From NCBI RefSeq assembly GCF_963924675.1, contig NC_089222.1, positions 6,640,501-6,704,500 of the forward strand: a DNA stretch of 64,000 bases, in the 5' to 3' direction. The notes beneath the pieces were generated by a model that did not search any database, was not told the origin of the DNA, and saw only the letters and a program-made list of their open reading frames with translations. The translations under genes were made by a program, and so were the position numbers. Below, piece by piece: positions 33,312 through 46,349 of the stretch. This DNA is from Phocoena phocoena. Lineage: Eukaryota > Chordata > Mammalia > Artiodactyla > Phocoenidae. Numbering within the stretch: the stretch's first letter is position 1; the number at the start of each line of letters is the position of its first letter.

Positions 33312-34529
33312 TGCTTTGCTTTTCTCCTCAAGGGTTGTCTTTCATTGTCCTGTGAGCTGCTTTTTTTGGGTTCTCTTGCTTGTATTCCTCTGCACTGATA
33401 AAGATAGGACCTGTATTAATTTAAAATGATTGTGAATTTCATGTGAAAGCTCCCCGGCCGGTGCTATGCTCAGTCAGAGCTGGGGACCACTGTCATGCAT
33501 GATGTGCCCCTGGGGGGCATCCCTTTCTCATGACAGGACTGTGTGTGTGGCTGGAATCCTCTGTTTTAAGGCCTCTGTAGGTAGAGGCGTCTCTGGCGTA
33601 GTGCGGGGAAGTGATTTAATCCCATGTTCTGTGGTCAGGTTGCCCCTTGTGTCTGTTAGCGGAGTGACTCCGGCCGAAGCTCCATGTATGTGTCTCAGCT
33701 TCCTCACAGGGTGGTTCTTTAATGAGATAACGTGTGTACTATGCATAATGCAATCTTCTTGATACTCCGTGATAGCGGCAGAAGTGATACACCCAGTAAC
33801 TGATGACTGAGTGAATGAAGAAGGGACAAGTGAGTGCTTGGAGCTCCTGCCTTGTGAAGGGGGCCATGGAAAGGCTGTGCCTGCATCTCAGTAGCTCTGG
33901 GGAGAATCTAATGAAACATCACCTGGTGATTTACTCCAAACTGGATATGTAACCAATCCCCTTTTGCCACAAGGAGATCTTGGGCTCTATTTGTTGTCCT
34001 CAGCCCCATTCCCTGGTACAGAAGGTCTGGGTCCTTGCAGGGGTCATGGGCGCCCGTCATCTCTCAAGCTCATGAAGACATTTCCCCTTTATAGCCCTGG
34101 CTTTCTGAACTGTTTCTGTCCTTTCAAAACCCCCTTGGCTTTCACTGGATGCCAGATTTCCCACCCAGTCAATTGACAGCCCGATTCAGGACCAAGTTCT
34201 GAGAGATTACAGAACCCAGCCTGGGAAGGCCACTGGGAGAGCCCAAGACCTTATCTCTAAAAGACTCATGGGGAGATAGAAGCCTCCATCCCACTGGAGT
34301 TCTCAGAAGTGACAAGATCTCGGGCGCCCTAAATCATAGCGCCTTCCACCGCTGGTGGAAATGACAGTTTTATCTTCAAAGATGGTGCACTGGGAAGATA
34401 ATCCGTTTTCACTGAGGGTTATAAAGTAAGTGTTGCCTCTTCTTCATCTTAAAATAGCTTCAATGAAGGCCTGTTAGCCAATGACTAGGAAACCATTATT
34501 TAAATAATTATACAGACTTAAAGGTTATC
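33312..34529. other. unassigned intronic sequence
   Basis: No gene or repeat recognised. ORFs of 60-98 codons lie on both strands and overlap each other, so they look accidental. Confidence 0.45.
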
Positions 34530-34802
34530 AAAGGGGAAAGGTCAGGGGAGGAATAAATCAGGATTTGGGGAATAACATACACACACTACTATATATGAAA
34601 TAGATAAACAGCAAGGACAGGGAACTGTAGAGCACAGGGAACTCTACTCAGTACTCTGTAATAATCTATACAGGAAAAGAATTTGAAAAAGGTTAGATAC
34701 ATGTATCTGTATAACTGAATCACTTTGCTGTACACCTGAAACTACAACATTGTAACTCAGCTATACTCCAATATAAACTAAAAATTGTTTTTTAAATAAA
34801 AG
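34530..34802 (+). mobile_element. L1 3' end
   Basis: 'gcacagggaactctactcag', 'ctgaatcactttgctgtaca' and 'ccaatataaactaaaaattg', then an A-rich tail. 5' truncated. Confidence 0.85.
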
Positions 34803-35079
34803 AAAAAAATTAAGCCTTAATGAGAAATTCATGTTTAGGGTTTTATTGCTTTTAAAGTCTCATTGTTTCCAAATCTTTGTACCTCTAGGTGGAAGGCATA
34901 CTTGAATACTTATTACTTGGATTTTTGGTGTCAGTGAGACCAGAAGGTGAATTATGACCAGGAAGGTGACCCTGCGTTGGGGGTGGGTGGGTAGAATTTC
35001 CATGTCTACACACAGAACAGGGAGGGTGCAGAGGGCTAGTGACGGGCGTAGGCAGTGGAGGCATCACCGCTTTATTAGA

Positions 35080-35360
35080 AGGTCCCTCACCTATATGCTG
35101 GAGGGCTGCCATGTCCCAGGCACTGTTCTAGACACTGTGGGTAAATCAGTGAACGAAGCAAAATCCTTGCCCTTGAAGCATGTCCATTTTCTTGGGAAGA
35201 GACAGACATTAAATAAACAACAAAATAAATAAAGTGTATAACAAGGTAAAATATAGTAAACACTATGGGTAGGAAGTGCAGTTAGGAGGGATTTGGCAAA
35301 GCATGGGAGGAGAGGGGTGGGCTAGCGTGCTGTTCCAGGGGGTGTGGGAGGCTCGTGGTG
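35080..35360 (-). repeat. L2 LINE 3' end
   Basis: Antisense L2: 'cccaggcactgttctagaca', 'aatcagtgaacgaagcaaaa', 'gacagacattaaataaacaa'. Confidence 0.75.
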
Positions 35361-35399
35361 AAGGTCATATCCAGGCCAACGTCTGAATGAGTCGGAGCT

Positions 35400-35560
35400 C
35401 TCCTCTACTACCAGCTAGCTGAGTCAGTTGGGCAGGACCCCTGAGCACACTGGGGCTGCGTTTCCTCACCTGTGAAGTGGTAGAAATTTATAACTTACTG
35501 TTGAGAATTAAAGGGACAAACCTGGATAAAGCAACAGACCTAGAGTAGGTCCTTAGAAAG
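35400..35560 (+). repeat. MIR SINE
   Basis: Forward MIR: 'ctgagcacactggggctgcg', 'tttcctcacctgtgaagtgg' and 'gttgagaattaaagggacaa'. Confidence 0.65.
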
Positions 35561-37960
35561 CTGTAGGGTTTTTCTTACTTGTTTTATGATTCCACATTCA
35601 GGTAGTCTAAACTTCTGTTTTAAAAAGGTGAGTAAAATACTGTTTAAATTGAATGCGTTTTTTTTAAGAGGATACATGTCCTGGGGGATGGTGTCACACA
35701 GGCCTTGAGGTTCTGTGACCTGATAAAACCTTGGATTTTTTTTTTTTTTTTTTTTTGTCTGTAAACTGAGCCTGAGAAAGAAAATGCCAGCATAGTGGTT
35801 GGGAGGGCACCTGGGTTTGTCTTTCTTTCACCTTACATAGTATTGGGGAAGCCACCTGGGTTCTGACCCGGGCAGGCTCATGTGAGGCATCAGGACCAGA
35901 AGGCGACACATAGCTGGGTGGGCAGAAGGGTGAGCCAGGACTGCATGGGCCTGGGAAACTAACCCAGGACAGCCAGGTCAGGGGACCACTGTCCGAAAGG
36001 ACAGCAGGTTCACAAAAGTGTGTGGATGGCCAAGAGGAAGATGGAAAAACCTGATGAACGAGGACAGCAACACTGTAGATTTGGAAGCAGTTAGGGTTAC
36101 TTACAGGCTTTAAGACCTTTGTTGAGTGCCAGCAGGCTTCCAAATTGGTTTGAAACCTGGAGAAAATGATCTAGTCTCCTTGATATGGAGGTTGGCCAGA
36201 GAATCTAGGTCACATCAGGGAACATGAGGCAGAGGGAGTTTGAAGTGTGAGACCTGGAATTCCGCTGGGCCCCAGGAGAGGGGGGAAAATCAAAGCTGCA
36301 TCTCAGAGGCCACAGTGGCCCCAGGCCTCTCTCTGGGTTAGCTGAGAACAAGACAGAATCCTAAATTCCTCCAGCAGGAGGGGCCCAGGGGCTTCAGAAT
36401 CCAGGCTCTGGTCTGTCAGGTAGCCCTGTTTGCCATTGCATTTCCTGTTGGGAAGAAACAGAAAAAAGGCAAGATGAACAGAGAGGGCCTAAGTATCAGG
36501 TAGCTGAAAGCATTGATTTTCAAGGGTAAAGGGGAGAGGGAGAAAGAGGATATCAGAAGATATCACAAAAATGTCTAATTGTATACACACTGTGGTGTCT
36601 AAGGAAGAGTTTGCATCCAGAGTTGCTTTGCTGGACCACAGGGTCTGCTAGAAACATTACCTTTGCTGGGGGCTGCCATTGACTTACATTGCTTCTCCCC
36701 TTTGGGGACCAGATACCACCCCTGCTGCCCTGCTATTTGTTTGCAAATATCTCTAGCAGATGGGACACTTTTACAGTTCAGACATAAAATGCCAAGCTGG
36801 CCTCCAGATTCCACGCTGATCTTTATAAAATACAGTTGAGAGACTTTGTGTACCTAGAAACGCATCTCTTCCATAAAGTGTAACAGTTCGCTTGCATAAT
36901 TTAAAATGGTCTGAATTAATATTACTATAATTGCTAAGGGATTTAAGGATCAAAAATATTTTCAAATAAATTAGGTTTTCTCCAAAATAGGATTTTCTTG
37001 TCCTTGTTTTGGTTATAAAACCTCAAAGAAACTCAAGGCCCAAGAAAATTATTTCTTTATATTTAAAGATGGGAGATTTTCCTGTTTTTGTGAAGTCTTT
37101 TTTAGGCTATGCCAATGTTTGGTACTCTCTTCTCCGGGTGATTTCTTTTTATAACCATGGGAAGGATGCTTCATACCACTGAGAGACAGAGTCTGTCTAA
37201 AGGATTTCTTCCTATGCAATGGAATGTCCAACTATGTTCAAATCTCACCCAACTGGCTTCAACTCTCTGGTTGATGATGGGAACCTTAAATTCTTTGATT
37301 GGGCCTGGTCTTGGAACAGGCAGAGTGTGCCCATGGCTGAGACTTGTAAGGAGCTTCTAGGCAACCATTCAAGCGAAGAAGAAGGGAAGGTAGATATGCC
37401 CCTTTCCAGGAATAAAGACCATAGGGTTTTATTTACTCTTCAACTCTGCTCATTAGAAAAGATTCTATTACAGCTTTCTCTTGAACATGAGAGCTGTGTT
37501 GAAAAACAAAAAAAGGAATTCTAAGCAAAGCGTGCCCTTCAGCAGATGGGTACATGCTATTCATGCCACCTCAATTGTGAAGGTCTTCTTACAGGAAAAA
37601 GGTACACGTAACTGTCTGATTGCTATCAGGGATCTTTTGTCACCACTTGGAAACCTTCCTGAAGATCTCGACTTCTTTCCTCTCCCCCACCCCAAAATAG
37701 AAGGTCTTCAAATGAGATGTCATGGGACTCACGGAGCAAACATACAGTTGACATATCCCATCAGAAAGCGCTAAAATTCCAGCTATGCTGAAGGAAAGGG
37801 ACCGTGATGATTTCTCCAGGTCAGTTCTGGAACTGGGGTATATAGCGGAGCCCAGAAGCTCTGCAGACTCAGAGGTCTTGTGAACTGCAGACCACTGGGC
37901 CCCGCCCCCTGTGCGCATTCAGCACATCTGAGGTAGGATCCAAGAATAGGCATTGCTCAC
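35561..37960. other. unassigned intronic sequence
   Basis: About 2.4 kb without a confident repeat or gene. Includes a T-run at 35737-35757. The largest ORF (149 codons, minus, 35694-36143) runs through the A/T homopolymer and has no domain. ORFs at 37157-37918 are short and overlapping. Confidence 0.45.
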
Positions 37961-38208
37961 TTGTGCCCAGGTGATTCTGATGCTGCTGGTTTAGGGAAGA
38001 TGCTTTGAACCTCCATTCTAGGCCAGCGGTTCTCAACCTTAGTTGCACATATGAATCCTTGGGGGCAGTTTTTAAAATCCCAATACTCAAGCCACACCCC
38101 TGGCCAATTTAAATTAAATTAGATTCTCTAGAGGTAAGAACTAGACTTCAGTCTTTTTCGTCAAGATCCCCAGATGATCCCGGTGTGAAGCTAAGTTTGA
38201 AAACCCCT
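37961..38208. mobile_element. MER5-type hAT DNA transposon remnants
   Basis: A partial copy ('caggtgattctgatgctgct' at about 37969) is followed by a near-complete one from 38024 ('cagcggttctcaaccttagt', 'gcacatatgaatccttgggg', 'ttttaaaatcccaatactca'). Confidence 0.75.
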
Positions 38209-38374
38209 ATTCTAGGTCCATGTTTCTTTCTCCTTATTTTTCCAATGAAGAAATGCAGGCCGAGAGCAGTGAAATCATTCAGGGTCATCTAGCCAGTTAG
38301 GAGAGATGGTTCTCTTGATGTCTGGAGCAGGGCACTTTTACTACGGGACGCTTCTTTATTGATATGTCTGGAAT

Positions 38375-38540
38375 TAAAATTTAGCATCAAGAACATAAGA
38401 GTCTCCCGGGATCTTGTTAAAATGCGGATTCTGACTCAGCAGGTCTGGGGTGGAGTCTGAGAGTCTGCATTTATAGTGATCCCCGAGGTTTGGTCCATAC
38501 AGCTGGTTCACAGATTACACTTTGAGTCGTGAGGTTGAAA
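38375..38540. mobile_element. MER5-type hAT DNA transposon remnant
   Basis: 'cttgttaaaatgcggattct', 'gactcagcaggtctggggtg', 'agtctgcatttatagtgatc' and 'cagattacactttgagtcgt' follow the MER5 order. A diverged antisense MIR lies between the two MER5 copies (38240-38345). Confidence 0.75.
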
Positions 38541-38740
38541 TATACCTCTGCCTGGGCTTTATCAGCATTTCTAATACAAATGCAATAAAAATCATGACCC
38601 CAAATACAAGGTTATAGCTACTACAAGGAAAATTGGCATATCGTAGGCAACTCTACTAGACCAACTTACAGCCATTTAAAATTTTAGAGGCTTTGGAGTA
38701 ATGTTTTTTCCTTCATTTCCTGGGCTAGAATTTTAATACT

Positions 38741-41125
38741 GTATTTATTTGTTAATTTATTTATTTAACGTTTTTATTGGAGTATAATTGCTTTACAATG
38801 GTGTGTTAGTGTCTGCTTTATAACAAAGTGAATCAGTTATACATATACATATGTCCCCATATCTCTTCCCTCTTGCGTCTCCCTCCCTCCCACCCTCCCT
38901 ATCCCAACCCTCTAGGTGGTCACAAACCACTGAGCTGATCTCCCCGTGCTATGCGGCTGCTTGCCACTAGCTGTCTATTTTACATTTGGTAGTGTATATA
39001 TGTCCATGCCACTCTCTCACTTTGTCCCAGCTTAACCTTCCCCCTCCCCATATCCTCAAGTCCATTCTCTAGTAGGTCTGTGTCTTTATTCCCGTCTTGC
39101 CCCTAGGTTCTTCATGACCTTTTTTTTTTTCCTTTTTAGATTCCATATATATGTGTTAGCATACAGTATTTGTTTTTCTCTTTCTGACTTACTTCACTCT
39201 GTATAACAGACTCTAGGGCCATCAACCTCACTACAAATAACTCAATTTCGTTCCATTTTATGGCTGAGTAATATTCCGTTGTATATATGTGCCACATCTT
39301 CTTTATCCATTCATCTGTCGATGGACACTTAGGTTGCTTCCATGTCCTGGCTATTGTAAATAGAGCTGCAATGAACATTGTGGTACATGACTTTTTTTGA
39401 ATTATGGTTTTCTTAGGGTATATGCCCAGTAGTGGGATTGCTGGGTCGTATCATAGTTCTTTTTTTAGTTTTATAAGGAACCTCCATACTGTTCTGCATA
39501 GTGGCTGTATCAATTTACATTCCCACCAACAGTGTATGAGGGTTCCCTTTTCTCCACACCCTTCCCAGCTTTTATTGTTTGTAGATTTTTTGATGATGGC
39601 CATTCTTACCGGTGTGAGATGATACTGCATTGTAGTTTTGATTTGCATTTCTCTAATGATTACTGATGTCGAGCATTCTTTCATGTGTTTGTTGGCAATC
39701 TGCATATGTCTTCTTTGGAGAAATGTCTATTTAGGTCTTCTGCCCATTTTTGGATTGGGTTGTTTGTTTTTTTGATATTGAGCTGCATGAACCGCTTGTA
39801 AATTTTGGAGATTAATCCTTTGTCAGTTGCTTTGTTGGCAAATATTTTCTTCCATTCTGAGGGTTGTCTTTTCATCTTGTTTATGGTTTGCTTTGCTGTG
39901 CAAAAGCTTTGAAGTTTCATTAGGTCCCATTTGTTTATTTTTGTTTTTATTTCCATTTCTCTAGGAGGTGGGTTAAAAAGGATCTTGCTGTGATTTATGT
40001 CATAGAGTGTTCTGCCTATGTTTTCCTATAAGAGTTTGATACTGTCTGGCCTTACATTTAGGTCTTTAATCCACTTTGAGTTTATTTTTGTGTATGGCAT
40101 TAGGGAGTGTTCAAATTTCATTCTTTTACATGTAGCTGTCCAGTTTTCCCAGCACCACTTATTGAAGAGGCTGTCTTTTCTCCACTGTATATTCTTGCCT
40201 CCTTTATCAAAGATAAGGTAACCATATGTGTGTGGGTTTATCTCTGGGATTTCTATCCTGTTCCAAAGGTCTATATTTCTGTTTTGTGCCAGTACCATAC
40301 TGTCTTGATTACTGTAGTTTTGTAGTATAGTCTGAAGTCTGGGAGCCTGATTCCTCCAGCTCCGTTTTTCTTTCTCAAATTGCTTTGGCTATTCGGGGTC
40401 TTTTGTGTTTCCATACAAATTGTGATATTTTTTGTTCTAGTTCTGTGAAAAATGCCATTGGTAGTTCGATAGAGATTGCATTGAATCTGTAGATTGCTTT
40501 GGGTAGTAGAGTCATTTTCACAATATTGATTCTTCCAATCCAAGAACATGGTATGTCTCTCCATCTATTTGTATCATCTTTAATTTCTTTCATCAGTGTC
40601 TTATAATTTTCTGCATACAGGTCTTTAGTGTCCTTAGGTAGGTTTATTCCTAGGTATTTTATTCTTTTTTTGCAGTGGTAAATGGGAGTGTTTTCTTAAT
40701 TTCACTTTCAGATTTTTCATCATTAGTGTATAGGAATGCAAGAGATTTCTGTGGATTAATTTTGTACCCTGCTACTTTACCAAATTCATTGATTAGCTCT
40801 AGTAGTTTTCTGGTAGCATCTTTAGGATTCTCTATGTATAGTACCATGTCATCTGCAAACAGTGACAGCTTTACTTCTTCTTTCTAATTTGGATTCCTTT
40901 TATTTCTTTTTCTTCTCTGATTGCTGTGGCTAAAACTTCCAAAACTATGTTGAATAAGAGTGGTGAGAGTGGACAACCTTGTCTTGTTCCTGATCTTAGT
41001 GGAAATGGTTTCAGTTTTTCACCATTGAGGACGATGTTGGCTGTGGGTTTGTCATATACGGCCTTTTTTATGTTGAGGTAAGTGGCCGGACATATTTAAA
41101 GGGATGAAAGGGAAAAGCCTACAAC
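38741..41125 (-). mobile_element. 5'-truncated L1 with perfect 16-bp target duplication
   Basis: Antisense L1 of about 2.4 kb with a T-rich left end, 3' UTR and the C-terminal half of ORF2. Minus-strand translations at 39136-39378, 39451-39956, 40026-40298, 40271-40593 and 40659-40847 read as L1 ORF2 (for example STDEWIKKMWHIYTTEYYS), broken by stops and frame changes. The target duplication ctagaattttaatact is at 38725-38740 and 41126-41141. Clear L1 ORF2 sequence ends near 41082. The last 43 bp before the duplication do not continue it and may be a small rearranged L1 piece or junction filler. Confidence 0.94.
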
Positions 41126-41355
41126 CTAGAATTTTAATACTTTAAAAGTATTTTTTAACCTTCTGCCAAAATTGACGTTAAAGTGAAGGAAAAATAAAAA
41201 TTGAGAGATTTGGAGACAACCTAAGTCCACAATGCTAATTGTTTTAAAATTGATTCAATTATATGTTCCAGTTCTGTCTGAACATTTTCCAGTCACGTTG
41301 GGAAGGAAATTATTTAACTGTTTTAGTTTTCTCTTTTCTGATGTCATATTTAGGA

Positions 41356-41545
41356 GAAGGTATTGTAGTATCCTGGTTATAATTCTGGCCTCTGGAATCA
41401 GGATATGTGGGTTCATAACCAGACTTTGCCACTAAAATGCTAAGCTGTGAGCATGATACTTAATCTTGATGAGGTTTGTCATATGTAAAATGGAGATAAT
41501 AATGGTACCTGCCTCATAGAGTTTTTGAGAGGATCTAATAAGGCA
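41356..41545 (+). repeat. MIR SINE
   Basis: Forward MIR: 'ctctggaatcaggatatgtg', 'gactttgccactaaaatgct', 'catatgtaaaatggagataa', 'gtacctgcctcatagagttt'. Confidence 0.85.
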
Positions 41546-41554
41546 TTACTGTAA

Positions 41555-42325
41555 ATCCCCTACCTACAAACAAGTTCTCTTCTGAAAGCACATTAAGTCC
41601 AATTTGTTAGTAAGTCCAGCAAAGTGAGCCTAGGTACCCAACTAACATAATCGGCTATATAGTACTGTACTGTAATAGGTTTATAATACTTTTCACACAG
41701 ACAATATATAGAGAACAAACACAAAAAATCAAGAAAACATTTTCAATCTTACAGAACGGTTCCTTGAAAAGTACAGTCATGCAGTACAACAGCTGGCCTC
41801 CAGGGGCTGGCATCGAGGGAACAGGCAGGAAGAGTTACTGACTGGAGGAGGGAGGGGAGGTGGGAGATGGCAGAGCTGAAGGATCGTCAGTAATAGGGGA
41901 CGGAGGGCCAGCTGCAGTGTCACTCATGCCTGACGCTGATGGCGTAGGTTCTGGTTCCTTGCTGGATTCAATTCTATCCACCCTCTTGAAAAAACGATCC
42001 AGTGATGTCTGGGTAGTAGCTCTTTTTTCCCCTCATCATAGGTTACATGGTAGCAGTGGGTTGCATTCTGAATGGCTGCTGCAACCTTCATGTACCCTTC
42101 TACGTTCAGGTCCTGTGCCTCAAAAACTAACAGCGCTGCCTCAAATAAAGAAAACCCCTTGGCCTTTTCCTGCGTTGTGAATCTCTTCATTCTTCAGTTA
42201 CTTCTTCTTATCTCTTTTTGTCCTTTCTGTGGGCCTCCAATTCCATCAGGTCTTCATTAGTAAGCTCCACATTCGCATCTTTGAAAGTTCACAACTTGAA
42301 GGTTCATATGTAGGGAACATACGGT
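41555..42325 (-). mobile_element. Tigger-like (pogo) DNA transposon remnant
   Basis: Minus-strand translation at 41924-42190 gives VFEAQDLNVEGYMKVAAAIQ. In a shifted frame it gives a TTQTSLDRFFK-like motif, typical of the C-terminal tail of pogo/Tigger transposases (CENP-B-like, Tc1/mariner superfamily). The ends look like diverged inverted repeats: 'cccctacctacaaacaagtt' on the left, and the reverse complement of 'aaggttcatatgtaggg' on the right. Frameshifted and inactive; the name is by resemblance only. Confidence 0.6.
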
Positions 42326-42714
42326 ACGTAGAACGTTCTTAGCAAATATCCAGGCACTTGGTAAACGCTTAGATAAATACTGGTTTTCACTGAGATTCTA
42401 CCTTGTTGGCTGGTGGCCACAAGCTGGTTGATGGATGCGGACACCAGTGGTTCCCAGGACTCAGTCCTCCCACTTGGCTGGCAGGAATTTCCCTGGAAAG
42501 ATTTCTCAGGAGACCAAACAGGAATTCATATTAACCCTAGGGGGTCCAATTGCAGAGGAGCCCCGGAAGAATTGCTCAGGAGCAAACTTGGACGAGCATT
42601 CCAGGAAACCTCCCTGTGGACTGGCCCCAGACTGCCTTGTTCTGGAGGATATCACGTGGGTTCATCTGTGGGGGACGTCATAGGGTGAACAGACGTGTTC
42701 ACTTTTCAGCCCAG
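42326..42714. other. unassigned intronic sequence
   Basis: Two overlapping ORFs of 82 and 91 codons in different frames have no domain. Nothing is recognised. Confidence 0.4.
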
Positions 42715-42905
42715 TGATACTAAAGATGTGGTTCTAGCACCAAGAGTAACTGAATCTCCTGAGAAGTTGTTGGAAATGCAGATTTTCTTCTCTACCTGAG
42801 ATGTACTGAATTTGCAACTCTAGCGTGAGACTCAACCATCTGTGACTTAAGGAGTCCTCCAGGTGCTTCTAAGGCAGGTGAAAATTTGTGAAGCACTGTT
42901 GTGGG
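42715..42905. mobile_element. MER5-like hAT remnant (diverged)
   Basis: 'gtaactgaatctcctgagaa', 'gttgttggaaatgcagattt' and 'tgcttctaaggcaggtgaaa' suggest a MER5-type element. Confidence 0.5.
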
Positions 42906-43264
42906 TATAAGCAACCTTAAAGGACTTTAACCAGAGGTGTGTTGTAATGGAGCATTATAGTTTGGAACGATTACGTTGGCAGAATAATGGAGCATTGGTT
43001 CTAATCTCTGCGTCAGGACTGCAGAGAGACCCTGGAAGTTATCACAAGGGATTTGACAATCTCACAAGGCTCCACATATCATCTGTGAGTCTGAAAATTC
43101 CAGAGGGGCTCCAAATATTCTCTTGTACATATCCATTCTACCCTCCTTTGAAGGTCCCGAGTGATTTTATGGTTAAAAACAGGCAAAATCCATTTAACGG
43201 CATAATTGCATTTATGTGAACTTTTTTGCCATGTATTGCCTCAATCAAATAATAGCTTCAGGTA

Positions 43265-46200
43265 AAACATTTATTCGTTCAATATTTAATAAGGATTTGC
43301 TATGCACTGGAAACTTTTCTAGGCACTGGAGGCAGAACAATGAACAAAAAGAAATAAAATTCCCTATGCTGGTGGAACTTACATTCTAGTGGGGATGTAG
43401 AGATATATAGTAAGTTAAATAAGGAAAATGTTTCCTATGCTATATAGGAATATTTTTTTTAATGTTGAAGTATAGTTGACTTACAATGTTGTGATAATTT
43501 CTGCTGTACAGCAAAGTGATTCAGTTATACATATATATATTCTTTTTCATATTCCTTTCCATTATGGTTTATCACAGGATGTTAAATATAGTTCCCTGTG
43601 CTCTACAGTACGACCTTGTTGTTTATCCTTTCTATATATAATAGTTTGCATCAGCTAACCCCAAACTCCCAATCTTTCCCTCCCCCACGCCCTCCCCCTT
43701 GGCAAGCACAAGTCTGTTCTCTGTGTCTGTGAGTCTGTTTTTGTTTCCTAGGTATGTTCATTTGTGTTGTATTTTAGATTCCACATATAAGTGATATCAT
43801 ATGGTATTTGTCTTCCTCTGTCTGACTTACTTCACTGAATATGATAATCTCTAGGTCTATCCATGTTGCTGCACGTGGCATTATTTCATTGTTTTTTTTT
43901 AGGAATAAATTTTTAAGTAAAAACATAAAGGAAGGAAGAGTGAAGGGACATGTTGGGGGATCAGGGAAGATTTCAATGAAAAGGTGAACTTTGAGTAATG
44001 TATTTATGAAGCTGAGAAATCAAGCCAGGCAGATATATGGGCAAAAATCATCCCAGGCACAGGGAACAGCGAATGTAAGAGGCCTGAGGGAGAACTTCCC
44101 CTGACATGTAAGAGGCATAACATGGAGGCCAGCGTGGCTGGAGTGGTATGAGAGGGGTAGAGAGTTATAGGGGTTGGACTTCCAGTGGTGAGGGTGATCA
44201 TGGTGGGAATCACATAGGGAGATAATCATGTGATTATAGGGGACTTTAGAATATTATAAGACCCTTGATTTCACTCTGAGATGGGAAGGTATTGACAGTT
44301 TCTGAGGAGGGGCTGTATGTTTAAATAGTATCATTCTGGCTGCTGTGTTGGGAATAACTTGAACATGGACAAGGATGGAAGCAAGAAAATCCATTAGGAA
44401 GCTATCAAAATATTTCAGTCGATGGGCAAGGATGGTAACAGCAGAGGTGGTGGGAAATGTGTATTTAAAGCTCGAGTTGACAGGATTTGCTGAGGGTTGG
44501 GTGTGGGATATTGAGGGTGATTGAAAGTTTGGGGGCTTGAGTAACAGAAGGATGAAGCTTCTGTTTCCTGGGATGGAGACAGTGTTGACGGGAGCAGATT
44601 TGAAGGGAAAATAGCGGGGGTTTGGTTTTGGACATTTAAGGCTTGAGATGTCTGTGAGATATTCAGTGGAAACATGGAGAAGGCAGCTGGATATACTGAG
44701 TGCCAAGTCAGGTCTGAGCTAGACATGTAAATGTGAAGTTGTCAACATACAGATGATGTTTAAAATATGAGACTGAAAGAGGTTGCCAGTAAATACCATA
44801 TAAATAGAAATTCAGTAAGTTATAAGGACCAGACTCTGAGGGTTTTCAACATTTAGAGGCCATGGAGATGAGGCAGAACCAACAAAGGAGAATAAGAAGG
44901 AAAGGTCAGTGCTGTGGGAAGAAAACCAATACCTAAAATCCTAAGAGGAGTGTTCCATAGGTCAAGTGATACGAGGACTAGACATTATCTTTAATGGTCT
45001 TAGTAGGAGAAGTTTCCATGGCATGGTGTGAGCAAAGGCTTGGTTGGAGTGGGATTAATAGAGAATAGGAACGGGGATTTTGGAGACGGCCATTATAGAC
45101 AACCATCTCAAGGAGCTTTGCTGTAAAGGGAAGGGGAGAATTGTGTTAGTTTGCTTTTTGTTTGTTTTGTTTTGTTTTTGAAGACAGAAGAAATAATAAC
45201 GCATGTGAAAATTAAGTGGACTGATATAGAGTAGGGAGGGAAATTTGATGATGTGGAAGAGAAAGTGGTGGTGAAGGAGTGATGTCTGCATGCAGACTTC
45301 AGGGCAGGGATCAAGAAGAGGGATTGTCCTTAGATGAGATACAGTTCATTCCTAGAAGGCAGGGGTGGTACAAGATGTAGGCTCAAATGAGATTATGACG
45401 ATGTATGGTACTTGTCCCTTGTTGCTTCCATTTTCTCAGTGAAGTGTGAAACAAGGCCACTGGCTCAGAGGTAGGTTGGGGAAGAGGTATTGGAAGTTTC
45501 AAGAAGGAGAAAAAATAAAACACTTGTCTAGGAGAGAGGGAGAGTGAGGGACTGGATTTGGGAAAGGCCCTTTGTTTACTGGGCAGTATGAAGGGCCCTC
45601 TCGATATTGAAATGATCCTGGGTTTAAATTGAGAACAGTCATAATGGCACATTTCATTTCTTCTCCTGTCCAGTTCAGCTACATGAGGACAGACGCACAT
45701 GTAGGCAAAGATTTAAATTTAAGGAGGGCTTCGTTGAGTCAAGGGGATAAAGAAGCTAGAAAGGGCTGGGTAGTTGAGGATGCAGACAAGAAGGTTATAA
45801 TGATTAAGCTGAGTAAAGACAGAAAAGCATGAACAGGGTAAAGGACTGAAAAGGTGAAAAGATCACCAGATTCTAGGCACTCATGGGATGAAAGATTGAG
45901 CTGGTGTAATAAGATTGACCAGCAAATAAGGAAGACGGTGTTTGGAGGACAGGATACTTGAAACTGAGTTTATGGTGACATTACAGTTATTGCAAATGAC
46001 AAGGTCTAGCCTATGACTGTGGGAAGGAGTGGCTGAGGAAGGGTGGAAAACAGGATTACTGGAGAAGAGGAGGCCAAAGAGAAGAACCTCCAGGGAAGTG
46101 GAAATATTGGCTGTGGGTATCTTAAAATCATCACAAGGTGTGTCAAAAATAGTGTAGGGAACAGTGGTAGGGAAACAAGTGCTGAAACCGTCAAGGAAAG

Positions 46201-46300
46201 AAGAGATGAAACTGAGCAGAAGCCTGTGGGGCTCTGGGGCACGGAAACCTTTCTGTGTCCCCTGTTTCTTGTTTTTAGGGTATAGGCTTCAGCCACCGTG
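43265..46300 (-). repeat. long antisense L2-like tract, split by an L1
   Basis: Starts with 'aacatttattcgttcaatat', 'ggaacttacattctagtggg' and 'gaacaatgaacaaaaagaa' (antisense L2 terminus). It resumes after the L1 at 43452-43900 with 'ccaggcacagggaacagcga', 'aggccagcgtggctggagtg' and 'ctggctgctgtgttgggaat'. The right-hand part becomes increasingly hard to place. ORFs on both strands (up to 150 codons) are not credible. Confidence 0.6.
43452..43900 (-). mobile_element. L1 3' end inserted in L2
   Basis: Antisense L1 3' UTR: 'gaagtatagttgacttacaa', 'ttccattatggtttatcaca', 'gttccctgtgctctacagta', then the end of ORF2. Flanked by short similar sequence (aggaata at 43446 and 43901), the likely target duplication. 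Confidence 0.85.
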
Positions 46301-46349
46301 ACCGTCCCTGAGTTCCAAAGGGCAGGTTCAAACAGTTGCTAATCAGGGA

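Noticed and set aside
35616..35640. Second recursive-splice-like site (aaaaaggtgagtaaa)
   Set aside because: The pyrimidine tract is too short and is separated from the AG by a run of A.
35694..36143. 149-codon minus-strand ORF
   Set aside because: Runs through a homopolymer (KKKKKK), no domain, no conservation evidence.
43265..46300. Possible gene in the 44-46 kb region because of several ORFs over 100 codons
   Set aside because: The DNA is largely antisense L2-like repeat; the ORFs lie in different frames with no domains.
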